Shown: piece after piece, positions 17,950-26,400 of the stretch
How the letters are laid out: each line of letters begins with the position of its first letter
Position numbering within the stretch: position 1 is the stretch's first letter
DNA from: Criblamydia sequanensis CRIB-18
GTDB taxonomy: Bacteria > Chlamydiota > Chlamydiia > Chlamydiales > Criblamydiaceae
NCBI RefSeq assembly: GCF_000750955.1
Contig: NZ_CCEJ010000005.1
Location: 183,090 to 247,089 of the forward strand
DNA: 64,000 nucleotides
Direction: 5' to 3'
Notes under the pieces: model-generated
The model's database searches: none
The model's input: only the letters and a program-made list of their open reading frames with translations
What the model was told of the DNA's origin: nothing
Made by a program: the position numbers and the translations under genes

Positions 17950-19386
17950 CTATCCGCGCTCTAAAACTTTTTTTTGAATATCAACAAAAGACTCCTTTGC
18001 CTGATACTTTTCTCGAAGGGAGTTATAATCTTTTTTTGAATAAATTGACCAAAACTCATCTTCTGTAAGAAAAGAATAACTATAAAGCATCTTCTTTCCT
18101 CCTTTCATAATGCAAAGACGGTCTAAGTCCTTAACAATTTCCCTCCCGGTTAAAGTCCCTTTAGCCATCCCATAAACGCCGACATCCACAAGCAGTTTTT
18201 CCTCATGGCCGGGCTGATAATGAGGAGAGAAAAGCTCTTTTCTTTCCGCTTTCTTCACTGGGCAAAGCCAGAGGGGAATGATCTTATGCTCTTTTAAAAT
18301 ATGGGCAATAAACTCTTCTGTTTTAGAAAAAGGCAAATAATAATCCTGGATGCAAAAGTAATTGGCAAACCATTCTTCAGTATCTTGATGTAAAAATCGG
18401 TACAGCCTGGAAGAGCCCATCATCCAACCAAAAAGGGCCCGAAACCAAAAAGGAGCTTTTGTCATTGGGTCAAACCCCTTTTCAACTTTCGACAAGCTTG
18501 TTCTCTCCGCCTTTAACTTTACTAACTCTAAAATATACCGGCTTAAAATTTTAGAATTTAGGGCATATCCCCCCATCCAAAAAGCTGCCCTATCATGTCT
18601 AAAAAGGTAGTCCTCTAAACGCATTTCTTCCCTCTCCACTTGATCTTGGGATCTCTCATGTAAATGCTGGTAAAACCAAGGAGAGTGATAGGGCTTTAAA
18701 GAGAGAAGGGGCAAGTTTGAGTTTCGCTTAACTTTAAGTTTTGCAGTAGCAATGAGTGTATTATCCAAAGAAAAGACAAGACCTTCCAGATAATCAACTT
18801 CGCCATCAAGAGATGCTTTTTTAAAAAAATCAAGCGCTTTATCAAGCGAGTTGAAACGATGGTAGGATAGTTCAACAAAGGGTTTTATTTTTTCAACTTC
18901 TATGGTCGCATTTAAAACTAATCCTAAAGAACCATAAGAGCCTGAAATGGCATAAAAAAGGTCTTCCTTATTTATTTTAGAAAGGTTTTGTATTTCTCCA
19001 TCCCCTGTTAAAACCCTATAGGATTGGCACGTGTTATTAAATTGCCCAAACCTATGAGAGGAGCTTTCAATCGCCGCTCCATTAATCGCACCCCCTACCG
19101 TTATCCCCTTGAACTCAGGTAAAACTTTCGGCATAAATCCTTGGCTTTCCAGTTTCTTAAAGAAAGAGACCATGGTAAGTCCGGGCTCGATTAAAGCCGT
19201 ACTGTCTTCTCGATTTAGGTTTAAAAGTCTATTTAAGGGGGATAAATCTAAAGTCGCTGTTCCATTTTTATATAACCCTCTTCTTAGGGTATTGGATGCG
19301 CTTGACGAGCGGGTTATGGAAATAGGAAGATGGTCTTTCTTGGCTTTTAAAAAATCAGATCGGATTTTGTCTAATTCACGGTTCAT
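17950..19386 (-). CDS. FAD-dependent oxidoreductase, DHCR24 (delta24-sterol reductase)-like
   Basis: A 478-residue flavoprotein with an N-terminal FAD_binding_4 (PCMH) domain. The stretch VLPEFKGITVGGAINGAAIE followed by SSSHRFGQFNNTC (about 91-123) closely parallels the human DHCR24 segment VLPELDDLTVGG...GIESSSHKYG, and the likeness continues to the C-terminus: YLEGLVFSLDN, RALFGWMMGSSRLYRFL, PLWLCPV, LLVDVGVYG, EDEFWSIY...YNSLREKY. DHCR24 reduces the sterol side-chain double bond with NADPH. There is no obvious N-terminal membrane anchor like that of the eukaryotic enzyme. It sits 3 bp downstream of the dipeptidase gene. Chlamydiae do not make sterols as far as I know, so the substrate could be a host sterol, a polyprenoid or something unrelated. 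Confidence 0.82.
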   Translation of the reverse strand: MNRELDKIRSDFLKAKKDHLPISITRSSSASNTLRRGLYKNGTATLDLSPLNRLLNLNREDSTALIEPGLTMVSFFKKLESQGFMPKVLPEFKGITVGGAINGAAIESSSHRFGQFNNTCQSYRVLTGDGEIQNLSKINKEDLFYAISGSYGSLGLVLNATIEVEKIKPFVELSYHRFNSLDKALDFFKKASLDGEVDYLEGLVFSLDNTLIATAKLKVKRNSNLPLLSLKPYHSPWFYQHLHERSQDQVEREEMRLEDYLFRHDRAAFWMGGYALNSKILSRYILELVKLKAERTSLSKVEKGFDPMTKAPFWFRALFGWMMGSSRLYRFLHQDTEEWFANYFCIQDYYLPFSKTEEFIAHILKEHKIIPLWLCPVKKAERKELFSPHYQPGHEEKLLVDVGVYGMAKGTLTGREIVKDLDRLCIMKGGKKMLYSYSFLTEDEFWSIYSKKDYNSLREKYQAKESFVDIQKKVLERG

Positions 19387-19389
19387 AGT

Positions 19390-20394
19390 TTAGCCCTTTA
19401 GCGCAAAATTAAAAATCTTCTCTATAAGGAAACGCCTGATATTCAGGTAAGCAATTTTTTCAATTTGTTGATTTGACAGCTTTAATTTACTCTTAAAAAG
19501 CGTAAGAACTCTTGGGTAGCAAGAGGCATTTTCAAACCTCTGAAAATACCATTCCTTATGAAGGGATCTTCTATCTTGCGGCAGATCTTCATCAAAAAAG
19601 AAATCTGCTCCAAAACAAATGGAATCTTCTCCTTTAGCGTCAAAAATATATTCTAGATGATCGGCTATTTTCTCAAAAGAAGCCTCATCTATAAAAAAAC
19701 GAACAAAATTTAAACCGATTAACCCCTTTCTTTTAATAATTTCCAAGATAAGATCTTTAGGTAAATTTCGTGGAACATCTTGAATTGCGCGAGCATTGGA
19801 ATGGCTTGCTATAATCGGAAGCTCCCACCCTTTTTTAGAAAGAAATTCAAGAGAATCCCTTGCTAATTTATCGGAGGCATGAGACAAATCAAGAGCCATA
19901 TTCTTCTCATAGAGAATCCTTAGCATCTCTTTTCCGTCAGGCTTTAAACCAACCTCTGTTAAAGCCCCTCCCCCGAATCGATTCTCTTTATTCCATGTTA
20001 AACTAACATAAATAATTGGGGCTTCCTTTTCTATTTCCGTGAGCCTTTCAAGGCCCTTTTCCAAAGATTCTTTTTCATCTACCAAAATCGATGCGTTTTC
20101 AACCGCCAAGGCAAACCTTAGACCCTCATTTTGTTCAAAATTATCTCTTGAGATTTTTGTTATGTCTTGAGGATAATCCTTCATTAACCTTTTAAAGGCT
20201 TCCAATTGCTTTTTACCATCGAGCACCCCTTTATTTTCGTCTTCAGCAAAAAGAGCCAAGGTTTGAAAAACTACTCCACCTTCTCTTAAGAGAGGTAAGG
20301 ACGCGCGGGACCTTGGGTCTAAAAAAGTTCGATCGGCTGAGCCGGATAAAAATAGAAGTAAATCGCAATGTAAATCAAAAATAGGACTCGTCAT
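19390..20394 (-). CDS. Membrane dipeptidase (peptidase family M19)
   Basis: A 334-residue metalloenzyme of the renal dipeptidase family. The zinc-binding H-x-D near the N-terminus (FDLHCD, H9 and D11), the conserved Glu region FALAVENAS, LDLSHAS and the second-metal histidines (IIASHSNARAI) are all present in order. M19 enzymes hydrolyse dipeptides, including ones with a D-residue at the C-terminus, and some split cyclic or modified peptides. There is no signal peptide, so it is likely cytoplasmic. I chose the ATG at 20394 over a TTG at 20409; neither has a strong ribosome site. It is the promoter-proximal gene of a pair with the DHCR24-like gene. Confidence 0.9.
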   Translation of the reverse strand: MTSPIFDLHCDLLLFLSGSADRTFLDPRSRASLPLLREGGVVFQTLALFAEDENKGVLDGKKQLEAFKRLMKDYPQDITKISRDNFEQNEGLRFALAVENASILVDEKESLEKGLERLTEIEKEAPIIYVSLTWNKENRFGGGALTEVGLKPDGKEMLRILYEKNMALDLSHASDKLARDSLEFLSKKGWELPIIASHSNARAIQDVPRNLPKDLILEIIKRKGLIGLNFVRFFIDEASFEKIADHLEYIFDAKGEDSICFGADFFFDEDLPQDRRSLHKEWYFQRFENASCYPRVLTLFKSKLKLSNQQIEKIAYLNIRRFLIEKIFNFALKG

Positions 20395-20473
20395 GATTAA
20401 ATATCTCAATAAGAATTATGGCTTTGTTATAGTAAGTTAAATTTCTAAAAAAAAATGCAAGGATGAAAAAAAT

Positions 20474-21844
20474 TTGCTTTTTTCAAGATTCATATTTTTA
20501 ATTTATGTTCTTTTTTTAATTGCTATTGCACCAAGCAAGCTAGACGGCAGCTTTTTTTTTGGAATTAAACCTTCATTCTTCCTCGGACTTCTTTCTTTTT
20601 TTCTTAGTTACTCCTTGATTTATGCTCTTTCCCTAAAATTTAACATGAGTTTAAAAAAAGGGTTTGTATTTGTGTCTGAGCTTTTGCTTTTGGCTTGCTT
20701 TCTAATAAATTTATTCCTTTTAGGGAGCCAAAGAATCTTCTTTACTAATTTTTCTTTATTTCCGGCCGTCGTTTTGTTTAGCACTTTTTTTATTTTTCTC
20801 TATTTTCTGGGCCTATTTTTTATTCATTATTTGGATTTTCGTTTAAAATCAGGTTCTCAAGAAAATAATGAAGCGTTGGATAAAAAAGCCTATGCTCATG
20901 GCCTTCATCAAATTCTATTATTTCTACCCTTAATTTTACCTTTTTTCTTCTTACTTTTTTTCTTTCATCTGCTGAGTTTTCTCCTAGAGGATGATTTAAC
21001 CGATTCAAAAGCTCTTTTGGCTTTACTTGCCATCCTCCCAATTTTCATTATTTGCTTTCCCTGGTTTGTACAAAAAGCCTGGTGCGCTTATTCTCTTGAA
21101 AGCTATGGAGAGCCTTCACTTGTTGAACATTTGAATCAGATCTGTGAAAGGGCTTCTTTTAAACACGGGGGTTTAAAAGTGTGGACAGCTTTAGATAGAG
21201 CCCCAACCGCTGCCATTATCGGCACCTATCATAAATTTAGATATATTCTCTTCACAAAAAAACTTCTTAACAGCCTTTCTGATAATGCCCTGGGGGCTGT
21301 CCTTGCCCATGAAATCGGGCATTGCAAAAAAGGACACCTTTTCTTCATACCCTTTGTTTTTTCAGGCATGTTTCTATTAGGTTTTCTTTTCTCTTTGTTT
21401 ATACATCCCTCGCTTTATAATTACTTTTTACAATTTTTTAATCCCCTTCTTGGCTCTCTTGCCGAAAGCGCTTCAGACCTTGCCATTGTCTTAATCTATC
21501 TTCTTCTTTTTGCCCTATATTTTCGTTTTATCTTTGGCTTTTACATCAGGCTTTATGAAAGGGAAGCCGATCTTTATGGACAATCGATTTCAGTATCTCC
21601 AAGACACCTTATTAACGCTCTTAACACGATTGGTATTTTAGGCGGAAACATTCACTCGAAACCAAGTTGGCATCACTATAGCATAGAAATAAGAAATCAA
21701 ATTTTGGAACAATCAATTGTCGACCCGAATCTTGGATTTAATCATTCAAAGAAAGTAAAAAAATGGAACCTCGTCTATGTCTTCTCATTTTTCCTTCTTT
21801 TAACTTTGGGATTCGCGGGCATCAAGCTCACGAATTTTTTATAA
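20474..21844 (+). CDS. M48 family membrane metallopeptidase (Ste24/HtpX-like)
   Basis: A 456-residue protein with several N-terminal membrane segments, then a catalytic domain with HEIGH at residues 279-283 (zinc ligands H279, H283; catalytic E280) and the third ligand region YEREADLYGQ about 80 residues later, followed by a C-terminal membrane helix. The length and helix layout resemble Ste24/CAAX-prenyl-protease-like M48A enzymes more than the shorter HtpX. Such enzymes degrade misfolded membrane proteins. The predicted start is a TTG (20474) with AAGGA 10 nt upstream. An ATG at 20463 is out of frame only because of a seven-A run; one more A would give MKKNLLFSRF. It is divergent from the dipeptidase gene. 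Confidence 0.85.
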   Translation: MLFSRFIFLIYVLFLIAIAPSKLDGSFFFGIKPSFFLGLLSFFLSYSLIYALSLKFNMSLKKGFVFVSELLLLACFLINLFLLGSQRIFFTNFSLFPAVVLFSTFFIFLYFLGLFFIHYLDFRLKSGSQENNEALDKKAYAHGLHQILLFLPLILPFFFLLFFFHLLSFLLEDDLTDSKALLALLAILPIFIICFPWFVQKAWCAYSLESYGEPSLVEHLNQICERASFKHGGLKVWTALDRAPTAAIIGTYHKFRYILFTKKLLNSLSDNALGAVLAHEIGHCKKGHLFFIPFVFSGMFLLGFLFSLFIHPSLYNYFLQFFNPLLGSLAESASDLAIVLIYLLLFALYFRFIFGFYIRLYEREADLYGQSISVSPRHLINALNTIGILGGNIHSKPSWHHYSIEIRNQILEQSIVDPNLGFNHSKKVKKWNLVYVFSFFLLLTLGFAGIKLTNFL

Positions 21845-21916
21845 TCAACCCTCTTCCCAAATAATAGAGATTCGAAATAAAATCGAGGAACCACCAACCA
21901 CCGAAAAAGAACAAAC

Positions 21917-23296
21917 ATGAACGAAAAAAGCATTCTTTCACTATGGGAAAAAGCCTCAAAAAAAGCTATTGAGGATTATCTTCACTTTCTTAGCTATCCC
22001 TCAGTTAGTTCAGAAAAAAAGCATGAAAGCGATGTAAAAAACTGCGTTGATTGGCTTAAAAATTATATGAAAACAATGGGGCTAAAAACAGAGTTGATAG
22101 AGACAGCTGGCCACCCGACTCTTTTAGCCAGCTATGAAGTAGATCCTAATAAACCTACGCTTCTTTTATATGGTCATTATGATGTTCAACCCGTTGATCC
22201 GATCGAACTATGGCACTCCCCTCCTTTCTCGCCAACCATTATAGACGGATCTGTATTCGCAAGAGGGGCACAGGATAATAAAGGTCAAATTTTTTATTGC
22301 ATTCAGGCAGTTAAATATCTTCTAGAAGAGGAAGGGACGCTTCCCTTAAACATAAAATTTTTAATTGAAGGCGAGGAAGAGACGGGCAGCCTAGGCCTTT
22401 CCAAAATCTTGCCCTCCATCAAGGATTCTATAAAAGCGGACTATGTAGTGGTGGTAGATGTTGGCATCCCGGCAAAAGATGAACCTGCCATCACTCTTGG
22501 CCTTAGAGGCATTATTACCTTCGACATCAACCTCAAAGGGTCCAAAAACGATCTCCACTCCGGGATGTACGGCGGTTTGGCTTATAACCCCAATCATGCG
22601 CTTGTAAAGGTGTTGGCCTCTCTAAGGGATGAAAATGGGAAAATTGCCATTCCGAATTTTTATGATGAGGTTGAGGACTTAACCGCTCTTGAAAGAGAAG
22701 AATATGATTTGGAGTTTGATGAGAAGAGTTATCTTAGCCAGACCGGATTTCCGCCAACAGGGGGGGAGGAAATTTTTTCACCTGGTGAGAGGCGAGCGAC
22801 AAGGCCCACTCTTGAAATTAATGGAATCAATGGGGGCTATTCAGGCGATGGCTTTAAAACTGTCATCCCCAAAGAGGCGCATGCTAAAATCTCTTGCCGG
22901 CTTGTTCCTAATCAAGACCCTGAAAAAATAGGGCTTCTTGTCAAAAATCATATCCAAAAAATCGTACCGAAAGGCATTGAGGTTGAAGTTGATTTTCACG
23001 AAGGAAAAGGGATGCCTGTCAGGTTAACTAAGGACTCTCCTCTTGCAAAAGCTTTTGCTGAATCCTATGAATCCATTTTTAAGAAGAAATGCCGATATAT
23101 TTTGGAAGGCGCCTCTATCCCGATTGCCGCTGAACTAAAGAACGCCTCAGGCGGCGATCTTCTTCTGGTAGGTCTTGGACTTCCCGAAGATCTAATCCAT
23201 GCCCCAAACGAGAACTTTTCACTTGATAGATTCAAAAAAGGTTTTTGCATTATTGCGGGAGCACTATTTAACCTAGCTTCAGTAAATAAACAATAA
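21917..23296 (+). CDS. M20 family dipeptidase
   Basis: A 459-residue di-zinc peptidase of the M20 family, carnosinase/CNDP-like subgroup. Metal ligands and catalytic residues are in place: H87 and D89 in LYGHYDVQPVDP, bridging D120 in ARGAQDNKGQ, and the catalytic Glu pair in IEGEEETGS (about 155). The lid domain follows (NDLHSGMYGG), and the C-terminal part has PIAAELKNASGGDLLLVG. It is expected to cleave dipeptides or short peptides in the cytoplasm. It lies 72 bp downstream of the M48 gene on the same strand and may share its transcript. With M19 and alanine dehydrogenase nearby, the area leans towards peptide use. Confidence 0.92.
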   Translation: MNEKSILSLWEKASKKAIEDYLHFLSYPSVSSEKKHESDVKNCVDWLKNYMKTMGLKTELIETAGHPTLLASYEVDPNKPTLLLYGHYDVQPVDPIELWHSPPFSPTIIDGSVFARGAQDNKGQIFYCIQAVKYLLEEEGTLPLNIKFLIEGEEETGSLGLSKILPSIKDSIKADYVVVVDVGIPAKDEPAITLGLRGIITFDINLKGSKNDLHSGMYGGLAYNPNHALVKVLASLRDENGKIAIPNFYDEVEDLTALEREEYDLEFDEKSYLSQTGFPPTGGEEIFSPGERRATRPTLEINGINGGYSGDGFKTVIPKEAHAKISCRLVPNQDPEKIGLLVKNHIQKIVPKGIEVEVDFHEGKGMPVRLTKDSPLAKAFAESYESIFKKKCRYILEGASIPIAAELKNASGGDLLLVGLGLPEDLIHAPNENFSLDRFKKGFCIIAGALFNLASVNKQ

Positions 23297-23412
23297 TTTA
23301 TTGTTTTATATAAATATTAGTTTATATGCGACTTTAATATAATATTGAATTTATAAGATAAACTTCTTATACTCCTCTTTTATTATTTTAATTTAATAAG
23401 AAAGGCAAGTCT

Positions 23413-26160
23413 ATGCAAGTACCTGATAATTCACATCTTCCTCCTTCTTCATCAAGTAACAACTCGGAGAGAAGGAATCAACAAACCACAAGCCCTCAGC
23501 TTAACTCTTACCTCGGCAGAGTAGTCACCGAACTATCGGCTAACGATATAGAAGACAATGGGGGCTCAAGTATTGTAAATGCTTCTCTTTTCAACCAAGC
23601 CATGATTTACACTTGCTGTGGACGTACAGAAGACTTGGAAGTCATAAAAAGATATGAGCAAGACAAAAAAGGCAAAGTTTGTATTTTTTGCAGAAATAAA
23701 GAGTATAATCTTGTTCCAAACCGTGATATGCAAAATGTGATCGATGCCGCTAAAGCCAAAGAAAAGGCAAAGAACAATCAAGAAACCGATCAAGCCCCAA
23801 AAGACCCTGTTGAGATATTAATTGATCAAATTGCCGTCAAAATGCTTGAAAACCCGGTAGCCGCTTTAGAATTTTGCTACAATTGCTGGGAAACTTATGA
23901 AGACAACCCTAAATTGATCGATATTAAAGATAGTATTCTCGAAACCCTCCGCAATCGCTATAAGACTGAAAAAGATACCTTATTCGGTTTGCTGCTTGAA
24001 TTTGAAGACAAGATTTGCGTCAAAGCGTTAGAGACTTTTAGACATGATCTGACTAAACTCTTTGATAACGAGCATAAAAGCGAAGCTGATCATCTCTCTA
24101 GAAGACAATCTCAAGCACAAACCCCGCAGGCTACCATCTTTACTATCAGGCTCGGAAGCGGAAAAGAAGGAATTTTTCAAGGCATAGAAGAAATTTATAA
24201 AAGCTACTCCGAGGACCCAACTCCCTGCGTTAGAATATCAACTCAGAGAGCCACAAACTTCATAAACGATCTTTTAAGAGTCTCTGCCGAAAAAATCAAC
24301 TCCTCCCCGATAGGGCAATCTTTGACCCTTGTCTTAGAGGCTTCTTTAAATTATTGTTACACAAGCACGAATACAGTTCCTCTAGGTTTTATCCAAACAA
24401 TTGGCATACTTATAAGCCAATCCCTTTCAACAAACGTCTCACCGCAAACGAATATGTTAAGGATTAGCCGATTAGATCCAACGCAAACGTTATCTCTTCA
24501 GAGACAAATACAATCTCAGCAGCCTTTAGGTCAAGGGCCGCAGCGTTTTGCGCAAGCCCAAAGAACTCAACCATCCCGGCCCCAACAGCCAACTATAAGA
24601 CCTTCACCCTCCCCTTTGACTCATCCGATTCCCTCAGGCCGTCAATACCAAGGAATGGCTGTTACTCAAACTCCTCGGCCCCAACAATATCCCGGAATGC
24701 CTCCTCAAACCCCTAGGCCGCAACAATATCCCGGAATGCCTGTTCCTCAACCTAGGCCTCAACAACGCGGAAGGGTGCCTGTGACTCAAACCCCTCGGGA
24801 TCAACAATATACAGGCGTGCCTCAACCTTTTTTTACTACTCAACCTCAACAATACCCCGTGATGCCCCAATATCCGGATATGCCCCCTCTTCCACAACCT
24901 CCAAGACAACAAGGATCGGGAAATGCGCAAACCCTTCCACAAGGATATAGACCTACGTCCACACCAACTCACGGGAGGCCTCTTCCTTCGCAATCAATGC
25001 AATATCAAAATCACCAACACGTTATTACTTCAAATACTCAAGAAACAACGAGTTCATTACAGAATGTACCTTTCCTCAGAAGCGTTCCAGCTTTAGAGAA
25101 TGGAAGCTTCTCCTCTTCTCCCTATGCAACAGACGAGCTACGTTCTATCCACTCACCTTTAATTAGGGCTATGCTTACATCAGACAATCCTCCGGTTCCG
25201 TCCAGCAGACAAGCCGCGAGGGAGGATCTATATGCCGGGGAAGAGCCTGAAGAAAAAGAAAATGATGATGATATTGATCCGGATAGCTTTTTCTCCGATT
25301 TCATAAATCCAAACGAGGATACACCTGCCTCATCCACCACATCCACCACATCCACCACATCTACTTCGTCTACCCCGCAAGCAAGCCAGACCCCTAACCA
25401 GAAATTAATTTTAAAAATGTATGAGGACTTAGCAAACTTAACAAGCGCTGTGGATGCGTTAGCTACAGAAACCATAAGCGGCGGTGAGAGAAAACGTAAG
25501 CATGATGATTCAAATCGCGAGTCAGAAGTAATTGATCTGGCATCCTCCGAGAAAGAAACCGAGACCGCTTCCGATGAAAAAGACGAAGAAAGCCTTGTTC
25601 CTAAAAGAAGAAGGCAAGATCAAGCAGCTCCTCCTTCTACTACCCTCTTTTTAGACGATGAAGAAGAAGAAGAAGTGGCCTCAGGAAACGTGTCTTCATT
25701 GGATTTAGTGGCTATGGACGAAGCTTCCACAATTCCAGGGATATTTATAGGACCGCCTCCACCTACCAGCACAAGCCAATATGCAACTTCTAAAAAGCTT
25801 GTGGCAGGTTATGATGTAGAACCTATCTTCCGTGCTATAGACCATGTAAGTTTTAGGGATTATAAAGCAGCGATTGCTCTTATACCAAAAGAGCATTTAC
25901 CGGTGGTTTTTACCACCAAAGTCAACTTAACTTATGTCAATATGGCTCTCATTAATTATGTCTTTACACAGCCGGCAAGCCAAAAAAAGCATACGGACAT
26001 TAGAAAGATTGCTCTTCACATGCTTAAAATGGGTGTGCCTTTAACTGAAGAAATCCTTCTTACTAAACCTAATAAAGTGTACTGGAAAAATTCATTTTTC
26101 GTTGAAAAAGCCAAGGAAGCCGGGCTTTTGAAATATAACCCTTATAATAAGAAAAAATAG
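23413..26160 (+). CDS. Putative secreted effector with U-box/RING-like N-terminus and nuclear-localisation-like clusters
   Basis: A 915-residue protein of no family I can name. Residues ~50-113 resemble a U-box/RING fold: GSSIVNASLFNQAMIYTCCG, a helix, CIFC (C90, C93), then NLVPNRDMQNVIDAA, matching the U-box ending 'L-I/V-PN-x-x-L/M-x-x-x-I'. A helical region (130-350) follows, then a Pro/Gln-rich repeat region (about 385-535) with recurring RPQQYPGMP units, an acidic/Ser-Thr tract, two basic clusters that look like nuclear localisation signals (ERKRKHDD near 692 and VPKRRRQDQ near 728), and a folded C-terminal domain (about 800-915). There is no signal peptide, as expected for a type III substrate. 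AAAGGC precedes the ATG and a TATAAT-like -10 lies at 23338. E3-ligase mimicry is inference. Confidence 0.6.
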   Translation: MQVPDNSHLPPSSSSNNSERRNQQTTSPQLNSYLGRVVTELSANDIEDNGGSSIVNASLFNQAMIYTCCGRTEDLEVIKRYEQDKKGKVCIFCRNKEYNLVPNRDMQNVIDAAKAKEKAKNNQETDQAPKDPVEILIDQIAVKMLENPVAALEFCYNCWETYEDNPKLIDIKDSILETLRNRYKTEKDTLFGLLLEFEDKICVKALETFRHDLTKLFDNEHKSEADHLSRRQSQAQTPQATIFTIRLGSGKEGIFQGIEEIYKSYSEDPTPCVRISTQRATNFINDLLRVSAEKINSSPIGQSLTLVLEASLNYCYTSTNTVPLGFIQTIGILISQSLSTNVSPQTNMLRISRLDPTQTLSLQRQIQSQQPLGQGPQRFAQAQRTQPSRPQQPTIRPSPSPLTHPIPSGRQYQGMAVTQTPRPQQYPGMPPQTPRPQQYPGMPVPQPRPQQRGRVPVTQTPRDQQYTGVPQPFFTTQPQQYPVMPQYPDMPPLPQPPRQQGSGNAQTLPQGYRPTSTPTHGRPLPSQSMQYQNHQHVITSNTQETTSSLQNVPFLRSVPALENGSFSSSPYATDELRSIHSPLIRAMLTSDNPPVPSSRQAAREDLYAGEEPEEKENDDDIDPDSFFSDFINPNEDTPASSTTSTTSTTSTSSTPQASQTPNQKLILKMYEDLANLTSAVDALATETISGGERKRKHDDSNRESEVIDLASSEKETETASDEKDEESLVPKRRRQDQAAPPSTTLFLDDEEEEEVASGNVSSLDLVAMDEASTIPGIFIGPPPPTSTSQYATSKKLVAGYDVEPIFRAIDHVSFRDYKAAIALIPKEHLPVVFTTKVNLTYVNMALINYVFTQPASQKKHTDIRKIALHMLKMGVPLTEEILLTKPNKVYWKNSFFVEKAKEAGLLKYNPYNKKK
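24640..24910 (+). repeat. Degenerate Pro/Gln coding repeats
   Basis: Within the U-box-like gene, units of about 33-66 bp encoding variants of TPRPQQYPGMP recur at least four times (for example CAACAATATCCCGGAATGCC at 24683 and again at 24722). Such internal repeats change copy number easily, so the length of this region may vary between strains. Confidence 0.7.
25331..25366 (+). repeat. Nine-base tandem repeat encoding Ser-Thr-Thr
   Basis: TCCACCACA is repeated three times and followed by degenerate copies, giving a STTSTTSTTSTSS run in the disordered acidic region of the effector-like protein. It stays in frame because the unit is nine bases. Confidence 0.75.
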
Positions 26161-26186
26161 CTTTATAAAGGTTAATAAATTCTCTT

Positions 26187-26225
26187 CTTTCTAAAACTTA
26201 AGCTTTAAGCTTAAGTTTTAGAAAG
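26187..26225. terminator. Perfect 19-bp inverted repeat with 1-nt centre
   Basis: CTTTCTAAAACTTAAGCTT (26187-26205) is exactly repeated in reverse complement at 26207-26225, 27 bp after the stop of the U-box-like gene. As RNA it makes one long hairpin. There is no T run after it, so it is not a classic terminator; it may protect the 3' end or be a protein-binding palindrome. Confidence 0.5.
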
Positions 26226-26400
26226 GCAAATCCCTCGAGTTTCCCCCTCTTGCAGAGATATTTCGTTTCCGTTTATTATCACTTTCTTCATTCCTTCACC
26301 CATTAAGGAATTGGCGATAACATCTAATCCAAATTTTAAGGCAAGGAAGAGTTAATTAAACTCAAACCTTGCGGGACTGAAATATTTAAGGAGATTGATC

